The position numbers and the translations under genes are program-made. Positions 7,894-16,527 of a stretch of DNA of 64,000 nucleotides are shown piece by piece. Position 1 is the first letter of the stretch, and every line of letters starts with the position of its first letter. The DNA comes from Bradyrhizobium arachidis (GTDB lineage Bacteria > Pseudomonadota > Alphaproteobacteria > Rhizobiales > Xanthobacteraceae), in contig NZ_CP077970.1 in NCBI RefSeq assembly GCF_024758505.1, positions 930,001 to 994,000 on the forward strand, read 5' to 3'. The notes under the pieces were generated by a model. The model was not told the origin of the DNA. It did no database searches and saw only the letters and a program-made list of their open reading frames with translations.

Positions 7894-8862
7894 CTAAGAA
7901 ACAGAGAATGATCCCGCCGGCGGTTCGCCGCACCATGGCGTGCCGCGAGCAACCACCGTGTTGGCGAAGATGAGCATCTTCCTGGCGCAGGCAACGAGCG
8001 CGCGCTTGTGTTCCTTTCCGGCTGCGGTCAGCCTCCGGTAGAGCTGGATGAGCTGCGGATTCCATCGAAACGATGCAGCCAGTGAAGCGGTATAAAGGGC
8101 GCGACGCAGCCGCTTTCGTCCGCCCTCGATATGCCGAACACCGACCTGGTCGCCGCTGTCGTCGTCATAGGGCGCAAGGCCGGCGAGAGCGACAGCTTGC
8201 TCCCGCGTGATCCGGCCGATCTCAGGCAGACGCACCAGGATGGCAACGGCGGTCGGCAGCCCGATGCCGGCGACGCTGTTGATCAGCGCGAGCCTCCTGG
8301 CAAGGTCGGGATGCTTGCAGATCGAGGCGACCAGAGCCTTGAGTGCGGCCTTCTCACGTTGCTCCAGGCGAGCGATATCCTCGTGCCAGAGCTGGTTAAT
8401 CCTCACATTGCGGCAGCTCTCGATCCTGTTCTTGAGGCGCGCGATATCCTCGCCGATCTGATCGATCATGGTCAGTTGCTCGGCGAACGGCAGCAACCGA
8501 GGATCGGGAGCGGCATGGATCTTCCGCACCGCTGCGGTGCAGGCTGCGATAAGAGCGGCATCGATCTTATCGTTCTTGGCCCGCTGCAAGTGGAATTTGG
8601 CATAAGCCCGGACCTGGGCCGGCTGGAACACCACAACCACAAACCGCTTGCGCCGCAGTTCGGCGACGACCGGCTGTTCGTAACCGCCGCTCGCCTCGAT
8701 GCCAATGCGTTTGACGCGATGCTGTCGCAGCCACGCCGACAAAGCCTCGTGACCTTCCGACGTGTTCTCCACCTGCAGCGGCTCGCGGCGGCCTTCGATC
8801 GCCACATCAAGCTTCCGTTTGCCGGTATCGATACCGGCACAGATCGTGATATGCTTGACCAT
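7894..8862 (-). CDS. IS110-family DEDD transposase (bridge recombinase), copy A
   Basis: A 322-residue protein identical to the copy B product. The N-terminal RuvC-like DEDD domain shows D12 (AGIDTGK), E56 (IGIEASGGYE), and D98 and D101 (KNDKIDAALIA). The C-terminal Tnp20-type domain has the helix-hairpin-helix-like INSVAGIGLPTAVAIL and the conserved SG at S236 (YDDDSGDQVG), the expected catalytic serine of this family. The gene fills the element between a 209-base leader and a roughly 200-base tail. It is transcribed towards the hydratase gene. Confidence 0.95.
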   Translation of the reverse strand: MVKHITICAGIDTGKRKLDVAIEGRREPLQVENTSEGHEALSAWLRQHRVKRIGIEASGGYEQPVVAELRRKRFVVVVFQPAQVRAYAKFHLQRAKNDKIDAALIAACTAAVRKIHAAPDPRLLPFAEQLTMIDQIGEDIARLKNRIESCRNVRINQLWHEDIARLEQREKAALKALVASICKHPDLARRLALINSVAGIGLPTAVAILVRLPEIGRITREQAVALAGLAPYDDDSGDQVGVRHIEGGRKRLRRALYTASLAASFRWNPQLIQLYRRLTAAGKEHKRALVACARKMLIFANTVVARGTPWCGEPPAGSFSVS

Positions 8863-8864
8863 CT

Positions 8865-9041
8865 TCGTCGATCCCTCCCTTGTTATGCGAACCTAAAGTT
8901 CGTTCAACCATTCGGGTCCCGATGAAGTGCCGGTCGCGATCTCGCTACGTCAGACAGCCCTCAAGGCTTCGATGGGTACCGATCCGATCGAACGGCGGCC
9001 CAGCTCGGGCGGCCACCCGGGCTGGGCCATTCCTCACGGAA
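8865..9041 (-). ncRNA. predicted bridge RNA of IS110 copy A
   Basis: Base-for-base counterpart of the RNA described at 18514-18690. On this strand the left target guide is at 8971-8977, the right target guide at 8945-8949, the left donor guide at 8905-8912 and the right donor guide at 8879-8883. The ends are approximate, set from the predicted promoter and the transposase start. Confidence 0.7.
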
Positions 9042-9072
9042 CGGCTCAATATAAGCGATCGGGCTAATACAA

Positions 9073-9210
9073 GGGTGGGTTAGCGAAGCGGCGGCGCAAA
9101 GCGCAGTCCGCTGGCGTAACCCACCACTTCTGTCACCGCGGATAGTAAAGAGGTGGGTTACGCCGCGCCGACTGCGCTTCGCGCGGCAGCGGGGCTAACC
9201 CACCCTACGG
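9073..9210. repeat. GGTGGGTTA-type REP palindrome, left end occupied by IS110
   Basis: A palindrome with outer arms GGGTGGGTTAGC and GCTAACCCACCCTACG, and inner arms GGCGTAACCCACC and GGTGGGTTACGCC. The family recurs at 18369-18483, 28652-28774 and 31409-31523. Here the first bases of the intact unit (CGT before AGGGTGGG) are missing because IS110 copy A is inserted at the CT core; they are found on the far side of the IS. Confidence 0.9.
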
Positions 9211-9219
9211 TCGTCATCT

Positions 9220-9921
9220 TCAAAACTTCTCCACCCAGGGCCGCAGCTCCATCTCCCAGGCCCAGGCGCTACGCGGCTGCTGCAGCACGTTCCAATAGCT
9301 CGCGGCGATCGCATCGGGATCGAGCATCGAATCCGGCCGGTCCGCCGGTTCGGCGCGCGCAGCACTGCGGATGCCGCCGTCGATGACGAAATGCGCGACA
9401 TGAATGCCCTGCGGCGACAGCTCGCGCGCCATGCTCTGCGCCAGCCCGCGCAGCGCGAATTTCCCCATCGCGAACGGCGCCGATTGCGCATAGCCCTTGA
9501 CGCTCGCCGAGGCGCCCGTGAACAGGATCGCGCCGTGCTTGTTCGGCAGCATGCGCTGGGCGGCCTGCTGCGCCACCAGAAAGCCGCCGTAAGCGCTGAC
9601 CGCAATCGCCTGCGCGACGTCGGCCGGCACCAGCTCGACGAACGGCCCGCGGCTCCTTCCGCTGGCGTTGTAGATCACGAGGTCGGGCGTGCCGATCTCG
9701 CGCTCGACGATGCCGAACAGGCGCTCCACGTCCTCGGGCTGGGTGGCGTCGCAGGCATAGGCGCGGGCGCCAGTCTCGCCGCAGAGCGCGCCGAGCTTCT
9801 CGACCTTGCGAGCGGCGAGCGCCACGCGCAGGCCCTGCCGCGAGAGCAGCCGCGTCAGCGACGCGCTCAATCCTTCGCCGGCGCCGACGATCAGCGCGAT
9901 GTTGTATTTCGGGTGTTCCAT
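9220..9921 (-). CDS. short-chain dehydrogenase/reductase-like protein lacking the catalytic Tyr
   Basis: A 233-residue Rossmann protein. The cofactor loop is IVGAGEGLSASL rather than the classical TGxxxGIG, and NAS (YNASG) stands for the NAG motif. In the active-site helix the expected YxxxK reads F150-A-M-G-K154, so the catalytic tyrosine is phenylalanine, while serines S138/S140 are retained. It may be a non-classical reductase, a CoA-substrate SDR or a regulatory protein. The start MEHPKYN has a GAGGATCGCCCT leader. The gene was probably upstream of the hydratase before IS110 and a REP came between them. Confidence 0.7.
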   Translation of the reverse strand: MEHPKYNIALIVGAGEGLSASLTRLLSRQGLRVALAARKVEKLGALCGETGARAYACDATQPEDVERLFGIVEREIGTPDLVIYNASGRSRGPFVELVPADVAQAIAVSAYGGFLVAQQAAQRMLPNKHGAILFTGASASVKGYAQSAPFAMGKFALRGLAQSMARELSPQGIHVAHFVIDGGIRSAARAEPADRPDSMLDPDAIAASYWNVLQQPRSAWAWEMELRPWVEKF

Positions 9922-10169
9922 AGGGCGATCCTCAGAGGACAGGAGCAGCGCATCTATGCACGGATAGGGCGGACAACCAGAAGTGACGTCAAAGCAGGTC
10001 GATCACAATTCCGCAGAGCGAGCCCGGTCCGTCTCTGAGCTCATGCCGCCCTGAAAATTTGCAGGCTTTATCCAGCCCCTCGCCTGGAGCATGATCCACA
10101 TCATCCAAAGCGGCAAGCGGTAAACCGCGCAGCCGCGAATGCCGCGGGACGGAAACGACGAGGTCGACC
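9922..10169. other. divergent intergenic region
   Basis: 248 bases between two divergent genes. It should hold the promoters of the SDR-like gene and the acyl-CoA dehydrogenase. No clear dyad, sigma70 box or small gene stands out. Confidence 0.4.
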
Positions 10170-11954
10170 ATGCACAAGCCCAACGGATCGCATCAGACGG
10201 GTGCGCTCGCCAATCAGCCGGGCCTGCTTGCACCCGACACCACGGGAATGAACTTTTACCGAGCCGATCCTGCGTTGACGGACCTGTTGCGCATCCATCT
10301 GCCCGATCAACTCTTCTGTCACATCGAGCCGCATCTGGATCGGCTCGGCGAGCTTGCCGGCGGCCATCTCGACGAGTGCGCGCGGCTCGCCGACCGGCAC
10401 ACGCCAGTGCTGCATCAGCGCGACAAGTTCGGCCGCGACGTGCAGTGGATCGAATATCATCCGGCCTATCGCGAGCTGGAGAAGGCTGCGTTCGGCGAGT
10501 TCGGCATTCACGCGCTGTCGATCCGCAAGGGCATCATGGGCTGGCCGGACAAATACCCGGTCGTCGCAAAACACGCCTTCACCTTCCTGTTCAACCAGAC
10601 CGAATTCGGCATGGGCTGCCCGATCAACGTCACCGACGGCTGCGCAAAGCTGTTGGCGAATTTCGGCAGCGAGGCGCTGAAGGCAAAGTATCTCGACGGC
10701 CTGACGTCGACCGACATGAGCAAGCTGACCCAGGGCGGCCAGTTCATGACCGAGAAGGAAGGCGGCTCCGACGTCGGCACGCTCACCTCCACGGCAGTGC
10801 AGGAGGGCGTCCATTGGCGGCTCTATGGTGAAAAATGGTTCTGCTCGAACGCCGACGCAAAAGTCGTGATGCTGCTCGCGCGCCCCGAAGGCGCCGGCCC
10901 CGGCACGCGCGGTGTCGGCCTGTTCCTGATGCCGCGCTTCCTCGACGACGGCTCGCAAAACCACTACCGAATCGTGCGTCTCAAGGACAAGCTCGGCACC
11001 CGCTCAATGGCCTCGGGCGAGATCAAGCTGGAAGGCGCGATCGCCTACGCCGTCGGCAAGCTCGATCGCGGGTTTGTGCAAATGGCCGAGATGGTGAACT
11101 CCTCGCGGCTGTCCAACGGCGTCAAGTCCACCGCCTTGATGCGCCGCGCCTATCATGATGCGATGACGGTTGCGAAGAACCGCGTCGTGTTCGGCAGTCG
11201 CATCCTCGATCTGCCGCTCGGGCGGCGGCAGATGATGAAGATCATGCTGCCGGTCGAGCAGGCGCTGTCGATGAGCTTTCTCACCGCCGACGCGCTCGAC
11301 CGCGCCGAGGCCGGCAGCCAGGATGCAGCCGCACTGCTGCGCATCCTGACCCCGACGCTGAAGTTCCGCGCCACGCGCGACGCGCGCAAGGTCTGCGGCG
11401 ATGCGCTCGAGATGCGCGGCGGCATCGGCTACATCGAGGAATTCGCCACCGCGCGTCTGCTGCGCGACGCCCATCTCGGCTCGGTCTGGGAGGGCACCGG
11501 CAACATCGTCGCGATCGATGCACTGAGGCGCGCGGTCGGCCGCCACGGCGCGGAATCCGCGCTCGCCGCCGACCTGCATGCGAGGCTCGACGACAGCCCC
11601 ACCGTGCCGCAGGCGTGGCGTGACCGCCTGCGCGATCTCACCGATCGTGCGGTCGGCTTCGCGCGCGAGGTCGCGAGCCGCGCCGACAACGAAGCCGATG
11701 CGCGGCGCGCCACCAGCGTGCTCTATCATGTCGCAAGCGCCGTCGCGCTCGCCTGGGAAGCCGATCGCATCTATGCGATGCGCGGCGATGCGCGCAGGCT
11801 GTTGCTGTCGCGTCTGGTGATCGACCACCGGGTGTCCGTCGGCGATCCGTTCCGGCTCACGGAAAATGCCGCGCAGCAGACCATCGCATCCCTGCTGCTC
11901 GGCGAGCGCGATGCCAAAATGGCCGAGGTTGGCGAATTGGCTCTGGCAGCGTAG
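10170..11954 (+). CDS. acyl-CoA dehydrogenase, AidB-like
   Basis: A 594-residue flavoprotein, longer than the roughly 380 residues of classical acyl-CoA dehydrogenases and close to the AidB/ACAD11-like branch. Visible features are the FAD-binding middle region (FMTEKEGGSDVGTLTSTA), the LGTRSMASGEI strand, and the C-terminal MRGGIGYIEEFATARLLRDAHLGSVWEGTGNI segment, in which the EGTGNI motif and the upstream helix place the active site. An additional C-terminal helical extension follows (to residue 594). It probably oxidises an acyl-CoA or serves in alkylation protection; the context with an alcohol dehydrogenase favours metabolism. Confidence 0.8.
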   Translation: MHKPNGSHQTGALANQPGLLAPDTTGMNFYRADPALTDLLRIHLPDQLFCHIEPHLDRLGELAGGHLDECARLADRHTPVLHQRDKFGRDVQWIEYHPAYRELEKAAFGEFGIHALSIRKGIMGWPDKYPVVAKHAFTFLFNQTEFGMGCPINVTDGCAKLLANFGSEALKAKYLDGLTSTDMSKLTQGGQFMTEKEGGSDVGTLTSTAVQEGVHWRLYGEKWFCSNADAKVVMLLARPEGAGPGTRGVGLFLMPRFLDDGSQNHYRIVRLKDKLGTRSMASGEIKLEGAIAYAVGKLDRGFVQMAEMVNSSRLSNGVKSTALMRRAYHDAMTVAKNRVVFGSRILDLPLGRRQMMKIMLPVEQALSMSFLTADALDRAEAGSQDAAALLRILTPTLKFRATRDARKVCGDALEMRGGIGYIEEFATARLLRDAHLGSVWEGTGNIVAIDALRRAVGRHGAESALAADLHARLDDSPTVPQAWRDRLRDLTDRAVGFAREVASRADNEADARRATSVLYHVASAVALAWEADRIYAMRGDARRLLLSRLVIDHRVSVGDPFRLTENAAQQTIASLLLGERDAKMAEVGELALAA

Positions 11955-11998
11955 GCTGCACACTACGTCTGCACAAAAAAAGCCACAGGGAGTGCTCG

Positions 11999-13087
11999 AT
12001 GAAGGCCGCCGTCCTCTATGAAGTCAACAAGCCGCTGGTCATCGAGGATGTCAGCCTGCCAAAGCCCGGCCCGCGTGAGGTCTTGATCCGCACGTCCGTC
12101 GCCGGCCTCTGCCACTCCGACCTGCACTTCATGGAAGGCCTCTATCCACATCCGCTGCCCGCGGTGCTCGGCCATGAATCGGCCGGCGTGGTCGAGCAGG
12201 TCGGCTCCGACGTCACTTACGTGAAGCCGGGCGATCACGTCGTCACTTGCCTCTCGGTGTTCTGCGGCACCTGCGACAATTGCACGACCGGACGTACCGT
12301 GCTCTGCACCGACACGACGGTGAAGATGCTGCCCGGCGCTTCCAACCGTATGCAATGGTCGCGCTCGGAGAAGCTGCATCAATTCCTCAACCTCTCGTCC
12401 TTCGCTGAGCAGATGCTGGTTCACGAGAACGCCATCGTCAAAATCAAGAAGGAAATGCCGCTCGATCTCGCCGCTCTGATCGGCTGCGGCGTCATCACCG
12501 GCTATGGCGCCGTCGTCAACACCGCAAAAGTCACGGCCGGCGAGAGCGTGGCGGTGATCGGCTGCGGCGGCGTCGGCATGGCCGCGATCAACGGCGCGCA
12601 GATCGCCGGCGCCGGCCGCATCATCGCGATCGACACCAATCCCGCAAAACTGCAGCTCGCGACCAAGTTAGGGGCGACCGACGTCGTCGATCCCCGCAAT
12701 GGCGACGTGATCCAGCAGGTGCGCGAGCTCACCGGCGGCGGCGTGCATCACTCCTTCGAGGTGCTCGGCCGGAAAGAGACGGCAGAGCAGGCCTTTGGCA
12801 TGCTGGCGCCCGGCGGCACCGCCACCATCGTCGGCATGATCCCGTTCGGCCAGAAGATCGAGCTGCACGGTTTCGACTTCCTGCGCGAGCGCAAGATCCA
12901 GGGCTCGTCGATGGGCTCGAACCATTTTCGCGTCGACATGCCGCGCCTGGTCGACTTCTACCTGCGCGGCCGGCTGCATCTGGAGGACTGGATCTCGGCC
13001 AAGCTGAAACTGTCGGAGATCAACGAAGGCTTTGCCAACATGAAGGCTGGCAAGACGCTGCGCAGCGTGATCGTATTCGATAGCTAG
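11999..13087 (+). CDS. zinc-dependent class III-type alcohol dehydrogenase
   Basis: A 362-residue medium-chain dehydrogenase. Catalytic zinc ligands are C38, H59 (GHES) and C163 (GCGVITG). The structural zinc lobe shows C89, C92, C95 and C103. The NAD-binding motif GCGGVG lies at about 188-193, followed by an acidic D212, pointing to NAD rather than NADP. It oxidises an alcohol or a glutathione/mycothiol-type adduct, or acts on an aldehyde. It starts 44 bases after the acyl-CoA dehydrogenase and is likely co-transcribed. GGGAG precedes the ATG. Confidence 0.87.
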   Translation: MKAAVLYEVNKPLVIEDVSLPKPGPREVLIRTSVAGLCHSDLHFMEGLYPHPLPAVLGHESAGVVEQVGSDVTYVKPGDHVVTCLSVFCGTCDNCTTGRTVLCTDTTVKMLPGASNRMQWSRSEKLHQFLNLSSFAEQMLVHENAIVKIKKEMPLDLAALIGCGVITGYGAVVNTAKVTAGESVAVIGCGGVGMAAINGAQIAGAGRIIAIDTNPAKLQLATKLGATDVVDPRNGDVIQQVRELTGGGVHHSFEVLGRKETAEQAFGMLAPGGTATIVGMIPFGQKIELHGFDFLRERKIQGSSMGSNHFRVDMPRLVDFYLRGRLHLEDWISAKLKLSEINEGFANMKAGKTLRSVIVFDS

Positions 13088-13143
13088 CACCAGCGACGGT
13101 GTCATCGCTCGCGCGAGCGGGCACCTCGCAGCCCAGAACTCAG

Positions 13144-13248
13144 GTGTCATCGCCCGGCTTGACCGGGCGATCCAGTATTCCAGAGGCGGCGAGTGATACG
13201 GAAAGGCCGCGGCGTACTGGATGCCCCGGTCAAGCCGGGGCATGACAG
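13144..13248. repeat. dispersed palindromic repeat (GCCCGGCTTGACCGGGC type)
   Basis: Outer arms GTCATCGCCCGGCTTGACCG and CGGTCAAGCCGGGGCATGAC flank ATCCAGTA/TACTGGAT inner arms. A second member is at 15372-15473. Widespread in Bradyrhizobium intergenic DNA. Confidence 0.75.
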
Positions 13249-13261
13249 CCGAGAGTGTGGC

Positions 13262-13615
13262 TTACCGCGACACATGCGCTGATACCGCGAGCCATTTTCC
13301 GTCCTGCTTCGCCCAGCAATCCGTATAGCGGCCGGTCGCCTGCTGGCCATCGGCCGTGGTGTAGCTGGTCGCGGCGTGGATGATGGCGAAGTCACCGAGG
13401 ATGCGGATCACCACGTCATGCGCATGCAGATTGCGGATCGCGATCGGCCGCGCCGTCTGCTCGAGGAACGCAGCGCGATCGACCAGTGTCTTGTCGGGAT
13501 TGGAGCAATAAAACTCCGGTGCGAGGATCTCGTCGAAGCGCTTGACGTCGCAGTTCTGCACGGAGGCGACGTAGTCGCGATTGAGCGCGGTGAGCTCTTC
13601 GAGGTCCTTGTTCAT
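13262..13615 (-). CDS. SnoaL/DUF4440-like NTF2-fold protein
   Basis: A 117-residue protein with the NTF2-like cone fold of the DUF4440/SnoaL group: an N-terminal helix (LEELTALNRDYVASVQNCD), the FDEILAPEFYCSNPDKTLVDRAAFL loop, and strands ending RYTDCWAKQDGKWLAVSAHVSR. Family members are small hydrolases, isomerases or ligand-binding proteins, so no reaction can be assigned. The start at 13615 follows GGAGGAAACA, which rejects a repeat-derived upstream extension (MASRFRVRAS...). Repeats lie on both sides. Confidence 0.75.
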   Translation of the reverse strand: MNKDLEELTALNRDYVASVQNCDVKRFDEILAPEFYCSNPDKTLVDRAAFLEQTARPIAIRNLHAHDVVIRILGDFAIIHAATSYTTADGQQATGRYTDCWAKQDGKWLAVSAHVSR

Positions 13616-13703
13616 TGTTTCCTCCCGTTCGTCATTCCCCATTGCGCAAGTGCGCAATGGGGCGCGCGACGCGCGAACCCGGAATCTCGAAGCCATCTTG
13701 CTC

Positions 13704-13792
13704 CGTCATTGCGAGGAGCCCTTGCGACGAAGCAATCCAGACTATTGCCGCGGATGCATTCCTGGATTGCTTCGCTTCGCTCGCAATGACGG
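13704..13792. repeat. dispersed palindromic repeat (CGTCATTGCGAGGAGC type)
   Basis: Arms CGTCATTGCGAGGAGC...GCAATCCAG and CTGGATTGC...CGCAATGACG. A partial copy of another repeat (GTCATTCCCC...GCGCGAACCCGGAATC) immediately precedes it at about 13631-13690. Confidence 0.75.
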
Positions 13793-13798
13793 GAAGCA

Positions 13799-15271
13799 CT
13801 AGTCATCGAACATTGGCGGCGGCACGAACCCGCCGAACTCTTGCTCGATCAACTCCGCGAGCTTCAGCGGCGTACGGTCTTCCAGGAACGGGCCGACGAT
13901 CTGCACGCCAAGCGGCAGGCCCTGCTTCGACAGCCCGAGCGGCACGGCCGTTGCCGGCAGGCCAGGCAGCGTCGCGATGCCGGGCCAGGCGAGCTGGTCG
14001 GAGTAAGGATAGTCCTTGCCGTCGATATTGATGCGCCGATCGTCCTGTTCCGGGCTGTGATCGTGCGGATAGGCCGGTGTCGGCATGATCGGACAGATCA
14101 CCGCATCGAAACTCCCAAACAACGCGCGCCACTGCGCGCGCAGGCCGATGCGGGCGCCGGCATCGAGGATCCAGGCGCGGTGGCTCGCGGTGATGCCGCG
14201 CAGGCGCTCGGCGCCAAGGCTCCTGTCGTCGGCTGAAAGCTGGCTCACGCCTGCCTGCGCGCCGGCATAGACGTCGGGCAGGAAGAATGCGCCGAGGAAG
14301 CCGAGCAGCATGCGCGAATAGAGACGCGAGGTGACCGCAAAGTCCGGCAATAGCGGGCTTTCGCGTGCAACCGTGACGCCGACGCGGGTGAGGCCGGCCG
14401 CGAGCTTCTCGATGCTGCCGCGGACGTCCTCGTCGGTCGGCAGCAGCGGGTGGCTGTCGATGACGAGTACCCTGAAATCCCTCAGCGCTTGATGGCGCGT
14501 GGCTGGCAGTTCAAGGCGGTAGGCGACTCCGCCTTCGAACGGGTCGGGCCCGGCCATCACGTCGAGCAGCAAGGTGAGATCCGCGGCGGTGCGCGCCATC
14601 GGCCCGATGACGGCGAGGTCGTCGACGCGGGGGAGCGCTGGAAATGGCGGCGGGGTCTCGCCGCGCGCAGCGCAGAGATTGAGGGTCGGCTTGTGCGCGA
14701 AGACGCCACAATGAAAGGCCGGCGTGCGCAGCGAGCCGCCGATGTCCGAGCCCGTCGCGAGCGCGCAATAGCCGGCCGCAAGCGAAGCCGACGATCCGCC
14801 GGATGAACCGCCCGGCGTGCGGCCGAGATCGAAAGGATTGTTGGTCGTGCCGTAGATGTCGTTGTAGCTCTGCCAGTCGGCAAGTCCCACCGGCACGTTG
14901 GTCTTGCCGAGAATCACGCCGCCGGCGTCCTTGATCCGCGTCACGGGAAGCGCGTCTTCCGCCGGCTTGAAATTTTTCTGCGGCGGGTAGCCCCAGGTCG
15001 TCGGCAGGCCCGCGATGTTGAAGGATTCCTTGATTGCTATGGGAAGGCCGAGCAGCGGCTTCCGCTCGCCGCGTCCGATCGCGGCATCGGCCTCGCGCGC
15101 GGCTGCGAGCGCCCGGTCGAAATCGCGCACGCAGACCGCATTGATCTTGCCGTCGTGGCGCTCGATACGGCCGATGGCGTCCTCGGTCAGCTCGACCGAG
15201 GAAACCTTTTTGGCGTTCAGCGCGGCCGACAGTTCGACTGCGCTCGCAAAACTCCATTTCGATTTGGCCAC
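13799..15271 (-). CDS. amidase signature family amidase
   Basis: A 490-residue amidase. The Ser-cisSer-Lys triad is visible as K81 (IAIKES), S156 (in PGGSSGG) and S180 (in GSDIGGS). Family members hydrolyse carboxamides to acids and ammonia; the substrate is not predictable, and GatA function is unlikely because GatB/GatC are absent. The C-terminal block (WPGIATLPGLPATAVPLG...GLPLGVQIVGPFLEDRTPL) is typical of bacterial general amidases. It is transcribed alone, towards a repeat cluster. Confidence 0.88.
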   Translation of the reverse strand: MAKSKWSFASAVELSAALNAKKVSSVELTEDAIGRIERHDGKINAVCVRDFDRALAAAREADAAIGRGERKPLLGLPIAIKESFNIAGLPTTWGYPPQKNFKPAEDALPVTRIKDAGGVILGKTNVPVGLADWQSYNDIYGTTNNPFDLGRTPGGSSGGSSASLAAGYCALATGSDIGGSLRTPAFHCGVFAHKPTLNLCAARGETPPPFPALPRVDDLAVIGPMARTAADLTLLLDVMAGPDPFEGGVAYRLELPATRHQALRDFRVLVIDSHPLLPTDEDVRGSIEKLAAGLTRVGVTVARESPLLPDFAVTSRLYSRMLLGFLGAFFLPDVYAGAQAGVSQLSADDRSLGAERLRGITASHRAWILDAGARIGLRAQWRALFGSFDAVICPIMPTPAYPHDHSPEQDDRRINIDGKDYPYSDQLAWPGIATLPGLPATAVPLGLSKQGLPLGVQIVGPFLEDRTPLKLAELIEQEFGGFVPPPMFDD

Positions 15272-15371
15272 GGCATTCTCCTGCTCTCGTTGGAAGGATG
15301 ATGCTCAGTTTGGCCGGAAGTCGCAACTGGCGTTTGACAGCGGTTGATGTGCAACGAAAACAAAGGTGGTG

Positions 15372-15473
15372 GTCATCGCCCGGCTTGACCGGGCGATCCA
15401 GTACGCCGCGGCCTCTCGATTCGACAGCGCTGTCTCTGGAATACTGGATCGCCCGCTTTCGCGGGCGATGACA
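15372..15473. repeat. dispersed palindromic repeat (GCCCGGCTTGACCGGGC type)
   Basis: The second member of the family seen at 13144-13248. The right arm here reads CGCCCGCTTTCGCGGGCGATGAC. It separates the convergent ends of mbfA and the amidase promoter region. Confidence 0.75.
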
Positions 15474-15493
15474 CGGAGTGTGTGCGAAGACCT

Positions 15494-16465
15494 CTACGCC
15501 GCCCCGATCAATATGCCCACCGCGAGAACGATGGCCCCGCCCAGCACGATCTGGAACACGGCCTGCAGGAACGGCGTGTCCATGTAGCGCGCGCGGATAT
15601 AGGCGATCGCCCAGAGCTCGAAGAACACGACGATGCAGGCAATGGCGGTCGCGATCCAGAATGCGTTGGCCCAGGTGTCGGGCACCAGGTATGGCATGGT
15701 ATGGCCGAGCCCGCCGAGCGTCGTCATCAGGCCGCAGGTGATGCCGCGCAGCCAGGGTGAGCCGCGGCCGGTGAGCGAGCCGTCGTCGGACAGCGCTTCC
15801 GCAAAGCCCATGCTGATGCCGGCACCGATCGAGGCTGCGAGGCCAACCAGAAACGTCTGCCAGTTCTGATGCGTGGCAAAGGCGGCTGCGAACAGCGGCG
15901 CCAGCGTCGAAACCGATCCGTCCATGAGGCCGGCGAGACCGGGCTGCACGTACTGCAGCACGAACATGCGCCGCCGCGTGCGATCTTCCTCGGCGCGTAC
16001 ATCGGGCTTGAGGATTTCGCCGGTGAGTTTCACGGCGAGATTCTCGTGATGCTTCTCTTCCTCCGCGAGATCGCCGAGCAGCCGGCGCACGCCGACGTCC
16101 TCGGCTTGATCGGCGGCGCGCGCGTAGAAGCGCTCAGCCTCCAGCTCCATCGTCTCGACCTCCTTGCGGATGGTGTCGAGCGGCAGGTTCTTGGTCAGCC
16201 AGATCGGGCGGCGTTTCAGGAAACCCTTGACGTCGTCGCGTCGGATCGGCGGCAGATGCGGGCCGAAGCGCTGCTCGTAGAGTTGCAGCAGGCGATGCCG
16301 GTGGCCGCGCTCCTCCTCGGCCATCTCCTCGAAGATTCTTGCCGAGTCCGGATAGCGCTCCCTGAGATCCTCCGCGAAGGTCATGTAGATGCGGCTGTCC
16401 TCCTCCTCGGAGGCAATCGCCACCGCCAGCACCTCGCGCTCGGTCAGATCGGCAAAGTTCTTCAC
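15494..16465 (-). CDS. mbfA: membrane-bound ferritin-like iron exporter MbfA
   Basis: A 323-residue protein with an N-terminal rubrerythrin-type diiron four-helix domain (carboxylate/histidine motifs [45 protein letters not shown]) and a C-terminal VIT1/CCC1-like domain with several membrane helices ([21 protein letters not shown] onwards). In Bradyrhizobium japonicum MbfA exports iron and protects against iron and peroxide stress, and its gene is controlled by Irr. An Irr-type dyad lies 16 bases upstream of the start, as expected for a repressor site. Confidence 0.93.
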   Translation of the reverse strand: MKNFADLTEREVLAVAIASEEEDSRIYMTFAEDLRERYPDSARIFEEMAEEERGHRHRLLQLYEQRFGPHLPPIRRDDVKGFLKRRPIWLTKNLPLDTIRKEVETMELEAERFYARAADQAEDVGVRRLLGDLAEEEKHHENLAVKLTGEILKPDVRAEEDRTRRRMFVLQYVQPGLAGLMDGSVSTLAPLFAAAFATHQNWQTFLVGLAASIGAGISMGFAEALSDDGSLTGRGSPWLRGITCGLMTTLGGLGHTMPYLVPDTWANAFWIATAIACIVVFFELWAIAYIRARYMDTPFLQAVFQIVLGGAIVLAVGILIGAA

Positions 16466-16480
16466 GCGCGTCTCACATAA

Positions 16481-16497
16481 TTTAGAATGGTTCTAAA
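16481..16497. promoter_or_regulatory. iron control element (Irr box) of mbfA
   Basis: A perfect dyad of TTTAGAA and TTCTAAA around TGG. It matches the Irr iron-control-element pattern of Rhizobiales. Being so close to the mbfA start, it should repress mbfA when iron is low. Confidence 0.85.
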
Positions 16498-16527
16498 CTA
16501 TACAGGACACGCGGTTGCCGGGTCAAA

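Larger units (their letters stand above)
7692..9071 (-). mobile_element. IS110-family insertion sequence, copy A
   Basis: A 1380-bp element defined by comparison with copy B at 18484-19862. Identity starts at the T following the left CT core (complement of 9072-9073) and ends at the right CT core (complement of 7692-7693). There are no terminal inverted repeats, as expected for IS110. The left side abuts a GGTGGGTTA palindrome at 9073-9210. The right flank continues ACG, the bases that normally complete the palindrome end. Differences from copy B are two synonymous changes in the transposase and a 1-bp indel with adjacent change near 7730, so the copies are recent. Confidence 0.93.

Noticed and set aside
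7662..7994. N-terminal extension of the enoyl-CoA hydratase up to 7994
   Set aside because: This part is the right end of IS110 copy A and also occurs at copy B, where no hydratase follows. The ribosome site supports the start at 7661.
7692..9071. Terminal inverted repeats or target duplications of the IS
   Set aside because: The ends TGTATTAG and GGTTGCT are not inverted repeats, and only a CT core is shared; this fits IS110 and not DDE-type elements.
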